Assembly (NCBI RefSeq): GCF_005795905.1
Contig: NZ_VAWE01000002.1
Coordinates: forward strand, 62,001-126,000
Length of the DNA: 64,000 nucleotides
Direction: 5' to 3'
Origin: Streptomyces marianii
Lineage (GTDB): Bacteria > Actinomycetota > Actinomycetes > Streptomycetales > Streptomycetaceae
Positions 42,634-51,294 of this stretch are shown piece by piece. Under the pieces are notes generated by a model that was not told the origin of the DNA, did not search any database, and saw only the letters and a list, made by a program, of their open reading frames with translations. Every line of letters begins with the position of its first letter. Positions within the stretch are counted from its first letter, which is position 1. A program made the translations under genes and the position numbers.

Positions 42634-44061
42634 GTGGAGCGCAGCGCAGGGCCTATCCGTCTGAACCGAACTCAGCGCTGGCTGGTCGTTGTGGTGATTG
42701 CGGGAGCGGTGGTGATTGCGGGGATCGGCTTCGTGGGCTCGTACGCGGCAGTGCGGGACCTAGCGATCGAAAAGGGGTTCGGCGCTTTCGCCGTTGTCCT
42801 TCCCGTTGGCGTCGACGCCGGCATTGCTGTGCTGCTCGCCCTCGATCTCCTCCTCACGTGGCTGCGCATCCCGTTCCCGATGCTGCGCCAAGCGGCGTGG
42901 CTGCTCACTGCGGCAACGATTGGGTTCAATGCGGCTGCGGCCTGGCCGGACCCAGTGGGCGTAGGTATGCACGCGGTCATCCCGGTCCTCTTCGTGGTGA
43001 CCGTCGAAGCTGCCAGGCATGCCGTCGGACGGCTGGCGGCGATCACGGTGGGCCGACAGATGGAGAGCGTGCGTCTCTGGCGGTGGCTCCTGGCCCCACT
43101 GCCGACGTTCCGGCTCTGGCGTCGGATGATGCTCTGGGAGATCCGGAAGTACGACGAGGTCATCCGTGGTGAGCAGCAGCGATTGGTCTACCAAGCCCGG
43201 CTGCGAGGCCGCTACGGCCGAGGTTGGCGCTGGAAGGCGCCTGTCGAGGATCTGCTGCCCTTGCGGATTGCCCGCTACGGCCTCCCCCTCGAGGGAGTTC
43301 CTGCCCGGACGCGCTCGCAGACCCTGGATCTGGAGAGCCGGAAGGGCATGAATGAGCAGGAACCCGTCGACACAACCAGGTGCGAGCGCAACGTTGATGT
43401 GGAGGCACACGGCACGGGCGACGGGGAAGTGGTCACTCAGACGCAGCAAGCGGTCCGTTGGTCGCATCACTCGGGCGCTGGCGCCGGTTCACCAGGAGTG
43501 GGGGAGACCGCGATGGAGGAGAGGCCCGAGCGAGTCGGTCCGCCCACTCGGGGTATCCAGCGGACAGTCCGTGGGGAGGGGCAGGAGACGACGGCACCCA
43601 CACCATCCGCCCAAGGCACTGGAGAAGACGGGCCGGTGCAGCGGGCGGTCGGAGCGCCCGCTACACAGCTCGAAGCTCCCGAGCCGGAGGAGCGGGCAGT
43701 GATCGAATACGGTGACGGCGCGAACGCCAGTGGAACAGAGGGGCACGCAGAGGCCGTGACTTCGAATCCGGTGGATGCGTCACCGGCAGTCGAGCCTGTA
43801 CTTGACACGAATGTGGAAGAGGACCGCTCCGACACGGCGGGCGTCGAGCACGAGGCGGCCATCAAGGCGCTGAAGTCGAACGCCGCTGCGGTCCGCTACG
43901 CGATGACGGTCCTCGGGACGACGAATACCCCGGCGGTGGTTGATTGGCTCGCAGCGCATGGCCGCGAGGTGAATCGCGGGCAAGCGCACAAGATCACCAA
44001 AGAGGAGGAGGAGCGTCAACAGAAGGGGAACCGAGTTGTCGTGGTGAGGGATGCCTCCTAG
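42634..44061 (+). CDS. SpdB-like (DUF2637) membrane protein
   Basis: The 475-residue product starts at a GTG preceded by GGGAG. The N-terminal 130 residues hold four hydrophobic segments (L-V-V-V-V-I-A-G-A-V-V-I, A-F-A-V-V-L-P-V-G-V-D-A-G, A-A-W-L-L-T-A-A-T-I, V-I-P-V-L-F-V-V-T), matching DUF2637/SpdB-type proteins of actinomycete plasmids, where V-D-A-G is characteristic. SpdB proteins help spread plasmids within the mycelium. A basic linker, a long low-complexity region and a C-terminal HTH-like segment (A-V-R-Y-A-M-T-V-L-G-T-T) follow. It precedes the transfer operon. Confidence 0.8.
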   Translation: MERSAGPIRLNRTQRWLVVVVIAGAVVIAGIGFVGSYAAVRDLAIEKGFGAFAVVLPVGVDAGIAVLLALDLLLTWLRIPFPMLRQAAWLLTAATIGFNAAAAWPDPVGVGMHAVIPVLFVVTVEAARHAVGRLAAITVGRQMESVRLWRWLLAPLPTFRLWRRMMLWEIRKYDEVIRGEQQRLVYQARLRGRYGRGWRWKAPVEDLLPLRIARYGLPLEGVPARTRSQTLDLESRKGMNEQEPVDTTRCERNVDVEAHGTGDGEVVTQTQQAVRWSHHSGAGAGSPGVGETAMEERPERVGPPTRGIQRTVRGEGQETTAPTPSAQGTGEDGPVQRAVGAPATQLEAPEPEERAVIEYGDGANASGTEGHAEAVTSNPVDASPAVEPVLDTNVEEDRSDTAGVEHEAAIKALKSNAAAVRYAMTVLGTTNTPAVVDWLAAHGREVNRGQAHKITKEEEERQQKGNRVVVVRDAS

Positions 44062-44083
44062 ACGAGAGTCCTGCCCGCTTGGC

Positions 44084-44357
44084 CTAGCGCGGAAGGAGGA
44101 CGGTGCTCGATACCCCAGGCAGCCCGCCGTCGAGCGCCTCGTCCAGGCCGATGCCCTCGACATGGTGAGTGGCAGCCAGGAGGGGATCTCTCCTTCAGGC
44201 CGCCGAGCTCGGCGGCCGAAAGCTTGATGCGTCGCGGCACTTCTGATGGAGGACCACCACCGATCTGCGCGATCTCGGCGCCACCGGCACCGTTCGTGGG
44301 CGCGCGATGCACCCAGGCCTGCGCGTTGTCGTTGTCGGCGCTAGCGCCTCCACTCAC
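44084..44357 (-). pseudogene. Possible frameshifted small gene
   Basis: From GTG 44357 about 55 codons have G/C-rich third positions (opening MSGGASADNDNAQAWVHRAP) up to L-K-E. Coding quality then drops in this frame and rises in the next one (D-P-L-L-A-A-T-H-H-V-E-G-I-G-L-D-E-A-L-D), ending at a TAG at 44084. A single-base frameshift near 44193 would explain this. The function is unknown. Confidence 0.3.
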
Positions 44358-44483
44358 CCCCAGCCTGCGAACTTAGTCGGGTCCGCTACCGCTGGCGGGG
44401 GGACTGCCGGATGACCACCGCCCCCCACCACCAGTCCCGCGCTCGCCGGTGATCGGCCGGGATCCACTTCCCCCTCGCGCTGC

Positions 44484-44705
44484 GTGGCGGTTGGCGCCTA
44501 TCAGAGGCGGGCCCGTCCAGGGCAGATTGCGGGGGTAGCGGCTGCCTGGCGGGCCGCTCGTATGGAGCTCTTGGTCAGCGGGCAGCTCTGGGTTCTGGAT
44601 GCCGACCGATTTGCACGGCAGTTGGCGAGCTGGAGTGGGGAGCGCTCCCCTCCCCTGATGGCTTCCGAGGTCGTGATCGGTTCCGGTGAGTCCGACAACC
44701 GCTGA
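44484..44705 (+). CDS. Possible small hypothetical protein
   Basis: A 73-codon frame from GTG 44484 has a plausible amphipathic helix (A-W-R-A-A-R-M-E-L-L-V-S-G-Q-L-W-V-L-D-A-D-R-F-A) and mostly G/C third positions. It lacks a strong ribosome site. It ends just before the endonuclease-VII-like gene. Confidence 0.3.
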   Translation: MAVGAYQRRARPGQIAGVAAAWRAARMELLVSGQLWVLDADRFARQLASWSGERSPPLMASEVVIGSGESDNR

Positions 44706-44785
44706 CAAGCATGAACCTGCGCGACCAATCGACCATCCGGAACGGGCGGTCTCTATCCACAGGCAGCCCGGCCGAGCCTGCCAGT

Positions 44786-45562
44786 ATGACTTCAGCACAC
44801 CACCTGTACGCACTGCCGAAGCACCGACGCCTGGACCTGAAGGCACGCTTCCCGCACCTGACCGAGCAGCAGATATCCGACCAGCTGGGGCGGAATCTGG
44901 AGGCACGCGGCGCCGCGTGCGCCCGCTTGGACAAGCGGCGCGGTCACCTGCCGGCCGTCGCGATTCTGGGCAGCGATGAACGCTGGCACCTGCGCCTGGG
45001 CACGGCCATGATCTGTTCCAACGCCGCGCGCATCTTCCTTAACCTTGATGTTCCGGCACCCACGCCTGGGACGGTGATCCCCCATTCCTTCAGGGCCTTT
45101 CGGAGCGGCCCCGCGGGTCACGTCGCAGAAGACGACCGGGCAGGTGTACGGCCGGACTGGGACGTGGTGCTGACCGGCCAGGAACGGCGACCCGACCTCG
45201 TACCGCGGGCTGAACGGTGCCCGATCAACCTCGATCAGGGGGACTGGGCGCCCTTCAGTCAGGTGCCGCGCAGCGATTGGAAGGGCCGCAAGCGAAATCT
45301 CTACATCGCTGCGGCAGGCCCGATGTGCCATGCCTGCGGCGACAGCCTGGGGCAGGACCTCCACTACGACCGGTACACCCACCTGATTACCGGTCTTCTG
45401 TGCAACGACTGCAGCAGCCACGTGAACGAGTGCCCTCACCCGTCGGGTTGCTACCAGGCCGATTACCTCAACGCCCCGCCGGCCGCTCACTTGAAGGAGC
45501 GGTACTACGTGGGCGGCAACCGTGACGACCGTAAGCGCGCCGCACGCAGCGCGGCGGCCTGA
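44786..45562 (+). CDS. Endonuclease VII-like (HNH-type) protein
   Basis: About 258 residues from ATG 44786; the in-frame ATG at 44711 is an alternative and neither has a good ribosome site. The C-terminal part carries C-H-A-C, then L-H-Y-D-R-Y-T-H, then G-L-L-C-N-D-C, the zinc and catalytic layout of the phage T4 endonuclease VII/HNH family. Asp is present, but the usual D-H is D-R here, so catalysis may be altered. A second Cys/His set (C-P-H, C-Y) follows. It lies directly before the FtsK-like motor, so a role in DNA processing during transfer is possible. Confidence 0.65.
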   Translation: MTSAHHLYALPKHRRLDLKARFPHLTEQQISDQLGRNLEARGAACARLDKRRGHLPAVAILGSDERWHLRLGTAMICSNAARIFLNLDVPAPTPGTVIPHSFRAFRSGPAGHVAEDDRAGVRPDWDVVLTGQERRPDLVPRAERCPINLDQGDWAPFSQVPRSDWKGRKRNLYIAAAGPMCHACGDSLGQDLHYDRYTHLITGLLCNDCSSHVNECPHPSGCYQADYLNAPPAAHLKERYYVGGNRDDRKRAARSAAA

Positions 45563-45576
45563 GGGGGAAGTGGGCC

Positions 45577-47481
45577 GTGGCGCAGACAAAGTTCGACAGG
45601 CAGCTCGAAGAGGGCCTGGAGCAAGCGGCGCTGGTTTTCGGTCGGTTCGTCAGCGGGGCTCCGCTGGACGGTGAGCCGCGACCACCGGGCAGTCTGCCGC
45701 GGTGGGGGATTGCCCTGCTGCGGCTGGTGTTCCTTGCCTGGGCGGGCTGGGCCGCGTGGATGTGGTGGGGCGTGAAGGATCACGACCGGGTGATTCGCGT
45801 GTCGATCATCGCCGCGGCCGTGGCCATACCGATCCTGGTCATCGCCGCGATACGGGGCCGAGGCCGGCGTCAGCACATGCGGGCTCTGGTGATCCCCATG
45901 TCGATGGCGCTCAAGGACCTCCTCTCCGGGTGGGACGACCACCAGCGCCTGCGTGCCCTGACCATTCCCATCGACCGGTCGTTCGTCGCGATCCGGCTGC
46001 CGGACGGCTGGCACGACCCCGGCGGCGTCAAGGAACAGATGCGGGAGCTGGTCCAGGACCGAATGGGCGGGCTGTGGGCGGGGGAGTGGAATCTCAAGAA
46101 CCACCCGTTCAACGTGGTGTTCACCCCGCAGAAGCCGAAGCCGAAGCTGGAGCCGCCGGAGAAGGTCGACTTCTTCAGCGACGTGGTGCAGCAGGCGATC
46201 GCCGCGTGCGAGCCCGGCCAGCTCGTGCTCGGCATCGACGAACGCCAGCGACCGGTCATCAAGGAGATGACCGGAGAGACCGCGATGTGGGCCCTGTCGG
46301 TGGGCTCCGGTGGCGGTAAGTCCTCGTTCCTCCAGATGATCATCACGCAGCTAGTCCGACAGCGGGCGACCGTTATCGGCATTGACGTGAAGATGGCCTC
46401 TATCAACTGCTTCGAGGGCGTCGAGGGCGTGCACCTCTACACCGACCCGGGCAATGTCGGTGACATGCGGGCGGCTATTTCCTGGGCGGCCCGCGAGGTC
46501 GAGGCCCGGAACTATGTGAAGAAGACCAACCCGCGGAAGAACTTCGACCGTCTCACCCTCATTCTTGAAGAGGGCAACGAGTTCGGCGACGCGTCGAAGG
46601 AGTGGTGGAACGAAAACAAGGAGAAGGGCGACCCGGCCAGCGACCCCATCTGGGGCGACATCGCCTCCATCATGCGCATGGGCCGGCACGTCAACGTGAC
46701 GATCATCGGCGTGTTCCAGGACCTGCGGGAAGCCGCGGTCGGCTCCAGGGGCCTGCGGAACATGTTCCGCATGATCCTCATGGGCAACTTCAACGCCAAC
46801 CAGTGGAAGATGATCGTCAACACGACGCCGGTCCCCGAGAGCGTCGACCGCGCCGGCCGCATGATGATCATCGAGGGCAACCGGCGGGTCTGGATTCAGG
46901 TGCCGTACGCGGACCCGGACGACTTCCGCACCCACAGCCTGGAGCTGCGCCAGCAGCTCGGCTACAGCACCGAGGACCTGTACGGCGCTCCGCCCGCGCG
47001 CAGCCCTCAGCGGCTGCCGTCCCTGCTGCAGGAGTCCACGCCCTTGTTCACCAAGGACGCCCCCAACACCGGGACGCCTGCCGTTTCCGCTGCTCAGGAC
47101 GACAACGGTGAGCGGGCGGTGGTGAGCATGACCAAGGACGAACCGCCGCGGCTGGAAGGCGGCGGCGAGGCGGCGACCGACGGGGAGGCGGAGGAGAAGG
47201 CCGAACTGCTTGCGCTGGCGGAGATCTCCAGGCGGCTGGCCGCTGAGGGGATCGCGGTGAGCGCCGAGCTGATGCGACAGCACAAGCGACGCAGGAAGGA
47301 CTTCCCCGCCGGCCGTGTCGTCGGCGGCAAGGAACTGTTCGTCCTGGAGGACATCGCCGCCTACTACCGGCCCGACGAGGACGAGGACGAGGAGGAGAGT
47401 CCGGAGCCGGACGAGGAGACAATGGACGGCAGCGAGGAGGAGCCGGACAACGAGGGCGAGGACGAGGACGAGCGCGCCTGA
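45577..47481 (+). CDS. FtsK/TraB-type conjugation ATPase
   Basis: The 634-residue protein starts at GTG 45577. It has two transmembrane helices at about 40-90 (L-L-R-L-V-F-L-A-W-A-G-W and I-A-A-A-V-A-I-P-I-L-V), then a P-loop near residue 243 (G-S-G-G-G-K-S-S-F) and I-L-E-E as the Walker B acid. This is the arrangement of FtsK-like DNA pumps and coupling proteins of actinobacterial conjugative elements, anchored at the membrane. The C-terminal 150 residues include an HTH-like segment (L-L-A-L-A-E-I-S-R-R-L-A-A-E-G-I) and a very acidic tail. It is followed by a strong terminator. Confidence 0.85.
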   Translation: MAQTKFDRQLEEGLEQAALVFGRFVSGAPLDGEPRPPGSLPRWGIALLRLVFLAWAGWAAWMWWGVKDHDRVIRVSIIAAAVAIPILVIAAIRGRGRRQHMRALVIPMSMALKDLLSGWDDHQRLRALTIPIDRSFVAIRLPDGWHDPGGVKEQMRELVQDRMGGLWAGEWNLKNHPFNVVFTPQKPKPKLEPPEKVDFFSDVVQQAIAACEPGQLVLGIDERQRPVIKEMTGETAMWALSVGSGGGKSSFLQMIITQLVRQRATVIGIDVKMASINCFEGVEGVHLYTDPGNVGDMRAAISWAAREVEARNYVKKTNPRKNFDRLTLILEEGNEFGDASKEWWNENKEKGDPASDPIWGDIASIMRMGRHVNVTIIGVFQDLREAAVGSRGLRNMFRMILMGNFNANQWKMIVNTTPVPESVDRAGRMMIIEGNRRVWIQVPYADPDDFRTHSLELRQQLGYSTEDLYGAPPARSPQRLPSLLQESTPLFTKDAPNTGTPAVSAAQDDNGERAVVSMTKDEPPRLEGGGEAATDGEAEEKAELLALAEISRRLAAEGIAVSAELMRQHKRRRKDFPAGRVVGGKELFVLEDIAAYYRPDEDEDEEESPEPDEETMDGSEEEPDNEGEDEDERA

Positions 47482-47507
47482 CCGGTAGGCCACGCAGGCG
47501 TACCCCC

Positions 47508-47539
47508 AAGGGGGCCACGGGAATTCCCGTGGCCCCCTT
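47508..47539 (+). terminator. Terminator after the FtsK-like gene
   Basis: A perfect 14-bp stem (47508-47521 with 47526-47539, left arm AAGGGGGCCACGGG) has an AATT loop and is followed by CTTC. It lies 26 bases past the stop and separates the coupling ATPase from the T4SS-like operon. Confidence 0.85.
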
Positions 47540-47717
47540 CTTCATGCCCTCGCAGCGATCGTCGGGCCCCTGCGAAGAATCGGCGGAACTTATCCACAGG
47601 CCAACACTCCTACGTTCTCCATGTGAGCTTTTCCGCGAAAAGCGTGAAGTCACATGACATTTCGTCATGCCCTTCCCGCGCGGAGGTCGGAATCGGGAAT
47701 CGGTCGAGGAGTACGTG

Positions 47718-48752
47718 ATGAGTGCGCTGCGGAAGATGCTGAATCTTCCACCGAAAGAACCCAAGGGCGGTGATGAAACAAGCCCTGCCGCCGCAGATGC
47801 CCCGGTGGAGGCGCCTGCGGCGGAGACGGACAAGCGGCTGTCCCGGGCGCCGGCCGCTGTCGGCTGGGCCGAGGAGGAGGAGTCTTCCGGACGCTCGGCA
47901 GCCCGGAAGGCGGGCAGGGTGGCGATCTGGCTGGTCATCGGCCTCGCCGCGTTCACCGGCGTGCGGACGTGGGTCTTCCCCGCCAAGCCGCCGGCCCCTG
48001 TACAGCAGGTGGACCCGCAGGCCGAGGCCCGGAAGAACAACGTTCCCGAGGCCGAGGCGCAGCAGGTCGCCGCTCGCTTCGCCCGTTCGTACATGACTTG
48101 GAACGCCCAGGACCCCGACGCGAGGGCCAAGGAACTCGAGGCGGATCTCGCCAAGGGCATCGACCCGAAGCTCGGGTGGAACGGCTCCGGCCTCCAGCTG
48201 GTCGCCCAGACCATTCCGGGGACCGTCACCCAGGTCGGCGGGAAGCGTGCCCGGGTCCGGGTCGACGTGCGGGTGAGCGTGGTGACCGGCAGCGGCAACA
48301 AGCAGCGCACCGTGACGAGTTGGCGCGGGCTGGAGGTGCCCGTGGCGCAGGGCGCAGGCCGGGTCGTGGTGACCGGCGAACCCGCGATCGTCGGCATGCC
48401 GACCGCCGCCGCCTACAAGGCGCCCGACGGGCCCGAAGCCGACGCTCAGCTGTCCACCCAGACCCGGGACACCGTCAAGGACTTCCTCACCGCGTGGGCC
48501 GCGGGCAGTGAGGACCAGGCCGCAGCGCCCGGCGCCGACATCCAGCCGCTCGGCCCCGGACTGAAACTCGACGCGCTCGACTCCTGGGTCGTGGACGCCG
48601 CAGGCGGCGACAAGCGGTTCGGTACGGCGACCGTGCGCTGGAAGATCGGCGCCGCTCAGCTGCAGCAGACCTACCAGATCACCCTCACCAAGGTCTCGGC
48701 CAGCAGCGCGAGCCGCTGGCAGGTCGAGGCGGTCACCGCGAAGACCGCGTAG
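47718..48752 (+). CDS. TcpC-like conjugative transfer protein (VirB8 type)
   Basis: The ATG at 47718 with GAGGAG six bases upstream gives 344 residues. A cytoplasmic acidic N-terminus, one TM helix (A-I-W-L-V-I-G-L-A-A-F-T-G-V) and a large outer domain, with two NTF2-like halves inferred from size and pattern, fit the TcpC family of Gram-positive conjugation systems, the VirB8 counterpart. It heads the transfer-channel operon, with TcpD-like and TcpE-like genes next. The upstream ATG at 47667 lacks a good ribosome site. Confidence 0.75.
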   Translation: MSALRKMLNLPPKEPKGGDETSPAAADAPVEAPAAETDKRLSRAPAAVGWAEEEESSGRSAARKAGRVAIWLVIGLAAFTGVRTWVFPAKPPAPVQQVDPQAEARKNNVPEAEAQQVAARFARSYMTWNAQDPDARAKELEADLAKGIDPKLGWNGSGLQLVAQTIPGTVTQVGGKRARVRVDVRVSVVTGSGNKQRTVTSWRGLEVPVAQGAGRVVVTGEPAIVGMPTAAAYKAPDGPEADAQLSTQTRDTVKDFLTAWAAGSEDQAAAPGADIQPLGPGLKLDALDSWVVDAAGGDKRFGTATVRWKIGAAQLQQTYQITLTKVSASSASRWQVEAVTAKTA

Positions 48753-48848
48753 CCGGCCCCGCCTCCTCTTCCGGCGGCTGCCGCGGGCCCGCTCGTCGGC
48801 CGGCCCTGTCAACACCCCTTTCCCACCAACCCAAGGAGTGGATCCCCC

Positions 48849-49076
48849 ATGGGCGGAAACGGCCTTGTCTCTTGGATTCTCGCCGTCGTCGGCTCCCTCT
48901 TCGTCGCCGTCCTCGCCGTTCGCGGCTTCGGGCACTGGATGAAGAAGGAGTGGGGCGCGCTGATCACGCACATGATCGGCGGTGCAGTGGTCGCCGTCAT
49001 GATCTTCACGCCGACCCAGGCCGTGAACATCCTCAAGTTCATCGGCGCCAAGATCGCCACCGTCTTCACCGGCTGA
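48849..49076 (+). CDS. TcpD-like small membrane protein
   Basis: This 75-residue protein has two hydrophobic helices, V-S-W-I-L-A-V-V-G-S-L-F-V-A-V and I-G-G-A-V-V-A-V-M-I-F, with a short charged loop between them. The ribosome site AAGGAGTGG lies just before the ATG. Its size, topology and position between TcpC and TcpE match TcpD or pilin-like subunits of Gram-positive conjugation machines. Confidence 0.8.
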   Translation: MGGNGLVSWILAVVGSLFVAVLAVRGFGHWMKKEWGALITHMIGGAVVAVMIFTPTQAVNILKFIGAKIATVFTG

Positions 49077-49088
49077 GGCGGCGAAGCG

Positions 49089-49679
49089 ATGCGAACCTCC
49101 AACACCTACACCCGGCACTGGGACCTGGAGACCCGGCAGCACGAACTGCTGGGCCTGGACCTCGGCGAGGGGCTGCCGCGTACCACGCTGAAGTACGGCG
49201 CGGTGATGTTCCCGCTGTGGTGGGGCGCCTGGCTGCTGCTGTTCGGGATGCCGCTGAAGCCGCTGATCCCGCTGTTCCTGCTGCCGCCGTTGTTCTTCAC
49301 CTACTACGGCGCGAAGCGGTCCACCACCTACTGGCGGCGGACGAACCTCCTCGTGTGGGGGCTGCGGCTCAACTTCCTCAACCACGGTGTCCGGCCGGTC
49401 ATCGGCCGGGGCCGCATACCCCCCTCCAAGGTCGGCCTGCGCTTGCGGACCCAGCGCCTGGCCGAACGCGCCCCGCAGCTCACCGAGATGCCGGCGTTCT
49501 CCTCCTTCTTCACCACCAGCGCCGACACCCCGGACGCCGCCGAGTCCTGCGGCAAGCCCGCTCACCTGCGGCCCCGCCTGCGGATGTACGGCCCCGACGC
49601 CGTCGCCAAGGCCCGCACCAAGACCGCCAAGCGGCAGCGCCGCTCTGCCCGGCATGCAACGAAGGGCACCAGCCGATGA
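49089..49679 (+). CDS. TcpE-family conjugal membrane protein
   Basis: The 196-residue product has two closely spaced hydrophobic segments at about 40-75 (W-L-L-L-F-G-M-P-L-K-P-L-I-P-L-F-L-L-P-P-L-F-F), preceded by an N-terminal strand and followed by a basic region, as in the TcpE family (PF12648). It follows the TcpD-like gene by 12 bases, and its TGA overlaps the next ATG, so the operon is translationally coupled here. Confidence 0.8.
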   Translation: MRTSNTYTRHWDLETRQHELLGLDLGEGLPRTTLKYGAVMFPLWWGAWLLLFGMPLKPLIPLFLLPPLFFTYYGAKRSTTYWRRTNLLVWGLRLNFLNHGVRPVIGRGRIPPSKVGLRLRTQRLAERAPQLTEMPAFSSFFTTSADTPDAAESCGKPAHLRPRLRMYGPDAVAKARTKTAKRQRRSARHATKGTSR

Positions 49680-50500
49680 CCAGCCAGACCTCCATCCCCG
49701 TCCAGGCCCTGCGTAAGTCGGTACGCCTCGGTGACCGGCACACCCTGAACGCGCTGAACACCGCGCAGACACCGCTGCTCGGGCTCGCTGACGGCGACGA
49801 GGCCGTTCACCTGCCCGAAGGCGCCGAGCACGTCCTGGTCGCCACCGGTGCCGGCGGCGGCACGACCACGCTCCTGCGCACCCTGACCGCCCAGGCGCTG
49901 GCCCTGGGCGCGAGCGTCGACCTCGTCGACCCGGGCGGCGTCGGCCACCTGTGGGCCCGCGACCTGCCCGGGGTGCGCTACCTGTCCCGGATCGCGGAGA
50001 TCCACGACCACCTGCTGCTCAACGTCGCCTCCCTGCAGGACGGCACCGGCGGCTGGGACGGCAGCTGGAGCGGACGCCGGGTCATGGTCATCGAGCACCT
50101 GGGCACCGTCACGTACGGGCTGCGCGAGTACTGGTCGCAGACGCGGCCCGAAACCCAGCTGGAGGAAGCGCCCGGCGTCGAGGCCCTCGGCGTCCTGCTC
50201 GCGGCCGGCCCCGGCTTCGGCATCCAGGTCTTCGCCGGCAACCCCCGTGTCGGACTGCCGGGTCTGGGCTCCGTGCCCGTCAAGGACGTCTTCCCCACCC
50301 GGGTGCTCGCCTACGGCGGCGCCGCCCTGTGGCAGCGCGTCGCCCCCGAGGTGTGGTCCATCCCGCCGTACTCCATGATCCCGGGCCGGATGCACGCGGT
50401 CGCCGACCGAAAGACGACCGCGTTCCAGGCCCTCTACCTCAGCGACGCCGAGGCCCGCGCCTTCGCCCGCGGCGTCATCGAGCCGGGGGAGGCGGCGTGA
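49676..50500 (+). CDS. P-loop-like protein 1 with lysine-free Walker A
   Basis: The 274-residue protein from ATG 49676 has V-L-V-A-T-G-A-G-G-G-T-T-T-L-L at about 52-66, where the Walker A Lys is Thr, and V-M-V-I-E-H as a Walker B strand. The order L-V-D-P-G-G-V-G-H-L-W matches the next gene, so the two are tandem paralogues. They resemble the ATPase core of FtsK/VirD4 proteins but probably lack catalysis and may be structural subunits. Both ends overlap neighbouring genes by four bases. Confidence 0.65.
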   Translation: MTSQTSIPVQALRKSVRLGDRHTLNALNTAQTPLLGLADGDEAVHLPEGAEHVLVATGAGGGTTTLLRTLTAQALALGASVDLVDPGGVGHLWARDLPGVRYLSRIAEIHDHLLLNVASLQDGTGGWDGSWSGRRVMVIEHLGTVTYGLREYWSQTRPETQLEEAPGVEALGVLLAAGPGFGIQVFAGNPRVGLPGLGSVPVKDVFPTRVLAYGGAALWQRVAPEVWSIPPYSMIPGRMHAVADRKTTAFQALYLSDAEARAFARGVIEPGEAA

Positions 50501-51294
50501 ACCCGACCCGACCGCGCACACCCCGCCTGCCGCGCCCGGACGTGCACCTGACCCGCGGACCGGGCCGGCGGGCCGCACAGCGCAGCCCCCACCCGCTGAT
50601 CGGCCTGGGCGCCGACGACGCGCCGGTCCACCTCACCCCCGACGACGGTCACGCCCTGCTCACCGCACCGGCCGGCATGGGCACCACCGAGCTGCTGCGC
50701 ACTCTCGGCGTGCAGGCCCTGGCCGCCGGCCGGCAGGTCGACATCCTCGACGTGTCCGGCTGCGAGCACCTCTGGGCCCAAGGCCGGGAGCACGTCACCT
50801 ACCTCGACGATCCCGACCAGCTCCACCGGCATCTGATGGGCCTGGCACACCAGGCCCGCGGCCGGTCCAGAGCCGGCGTCCCGGGTCCGCCCCGGCTGCT
50901 GCTGGTGGAGAACGACGGCACCACCGAGGTGCTGCGCCACCATCACGCCGACCCGCGCCCCAACGGAGTACCGCTCGACGCGCTCACCGCCGTCCTCGCG
51001 CACGGCCGGCCGGTCGGCATGCAAGTCGTCCTGGCCTGCCGCGAGCTCCCGCCCCCGCTGCGGCACCTGCGTTCCCTGTTCACCACCCGCCTCGTCATCG
51101 ACCCGGACGGGCCCGGAGCCGACAGCACCCACGCGCCGCCCTCGTCCCCGGCCGGATTCCGGCCGGGCCTGTGGCAGCACATCAACGCCGCCGGCCGCCG
51201 CCTGGTCCAGGCCGCACGCATCACCGAGCAAGACGCCGCCCGCTTCATCCCGACCCGCCCCGCCGCCCGAGACACGAAGGAGTCCCACCGATGA
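50497..51294 (+). CDS. P-loop-like protein 2, paralogue of the previous gene
   Basis: The 265-residue product from GTG 50497 shares with its neighbour P-L-I-G-L, V-H-L-T-P, L-L-T-A-P-A-G-M-G-T-T-E-L-L-R-T-L, V-D-I-L-D-V-S-G-C-E-H-L-W and R-L-L-L-V-E-N-D. Its Walker A also lacks the Lys. The pair probably arose by duplication and may form a heteromeric assembly in the transfer machine. The stop overlaps the VirB4 ATG. Confidence 0.65.
   Translation: MNPTRPRTPRLPRPDVHLTRGPGRRAAQRSPHPLIGLGADDAPVHLTPDDGHALLTAPAGMGTTELLRTLGVQALAAGRQVDILDVSGCEHLWAQGREHVTYLDDPDQLHRHLMGLAHQARGRSRAGVPGPPRLLLVENDGTTEVLRHHHADPRPNGVPLDALTAVLAHGRPVGMQVVLACRELPPPLRHLRSLFTTRLVIDPDGPGADSTHAPPSSPAGFRPGLWQHINAAGRRLVQAARITEQDAARFIPTRPAARDTKESHR

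Larger units (their letters stand above)
44062..44710. other. Intergenic region, possibly with decayed genes
   Basis: Nothing intact is certain. A minus-strand coding-like segment with a frameshift (44084-44357) and a 73-codon plus-strand frame (44484-44705) are listed separately at low confidence. Confidence 0.4.
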
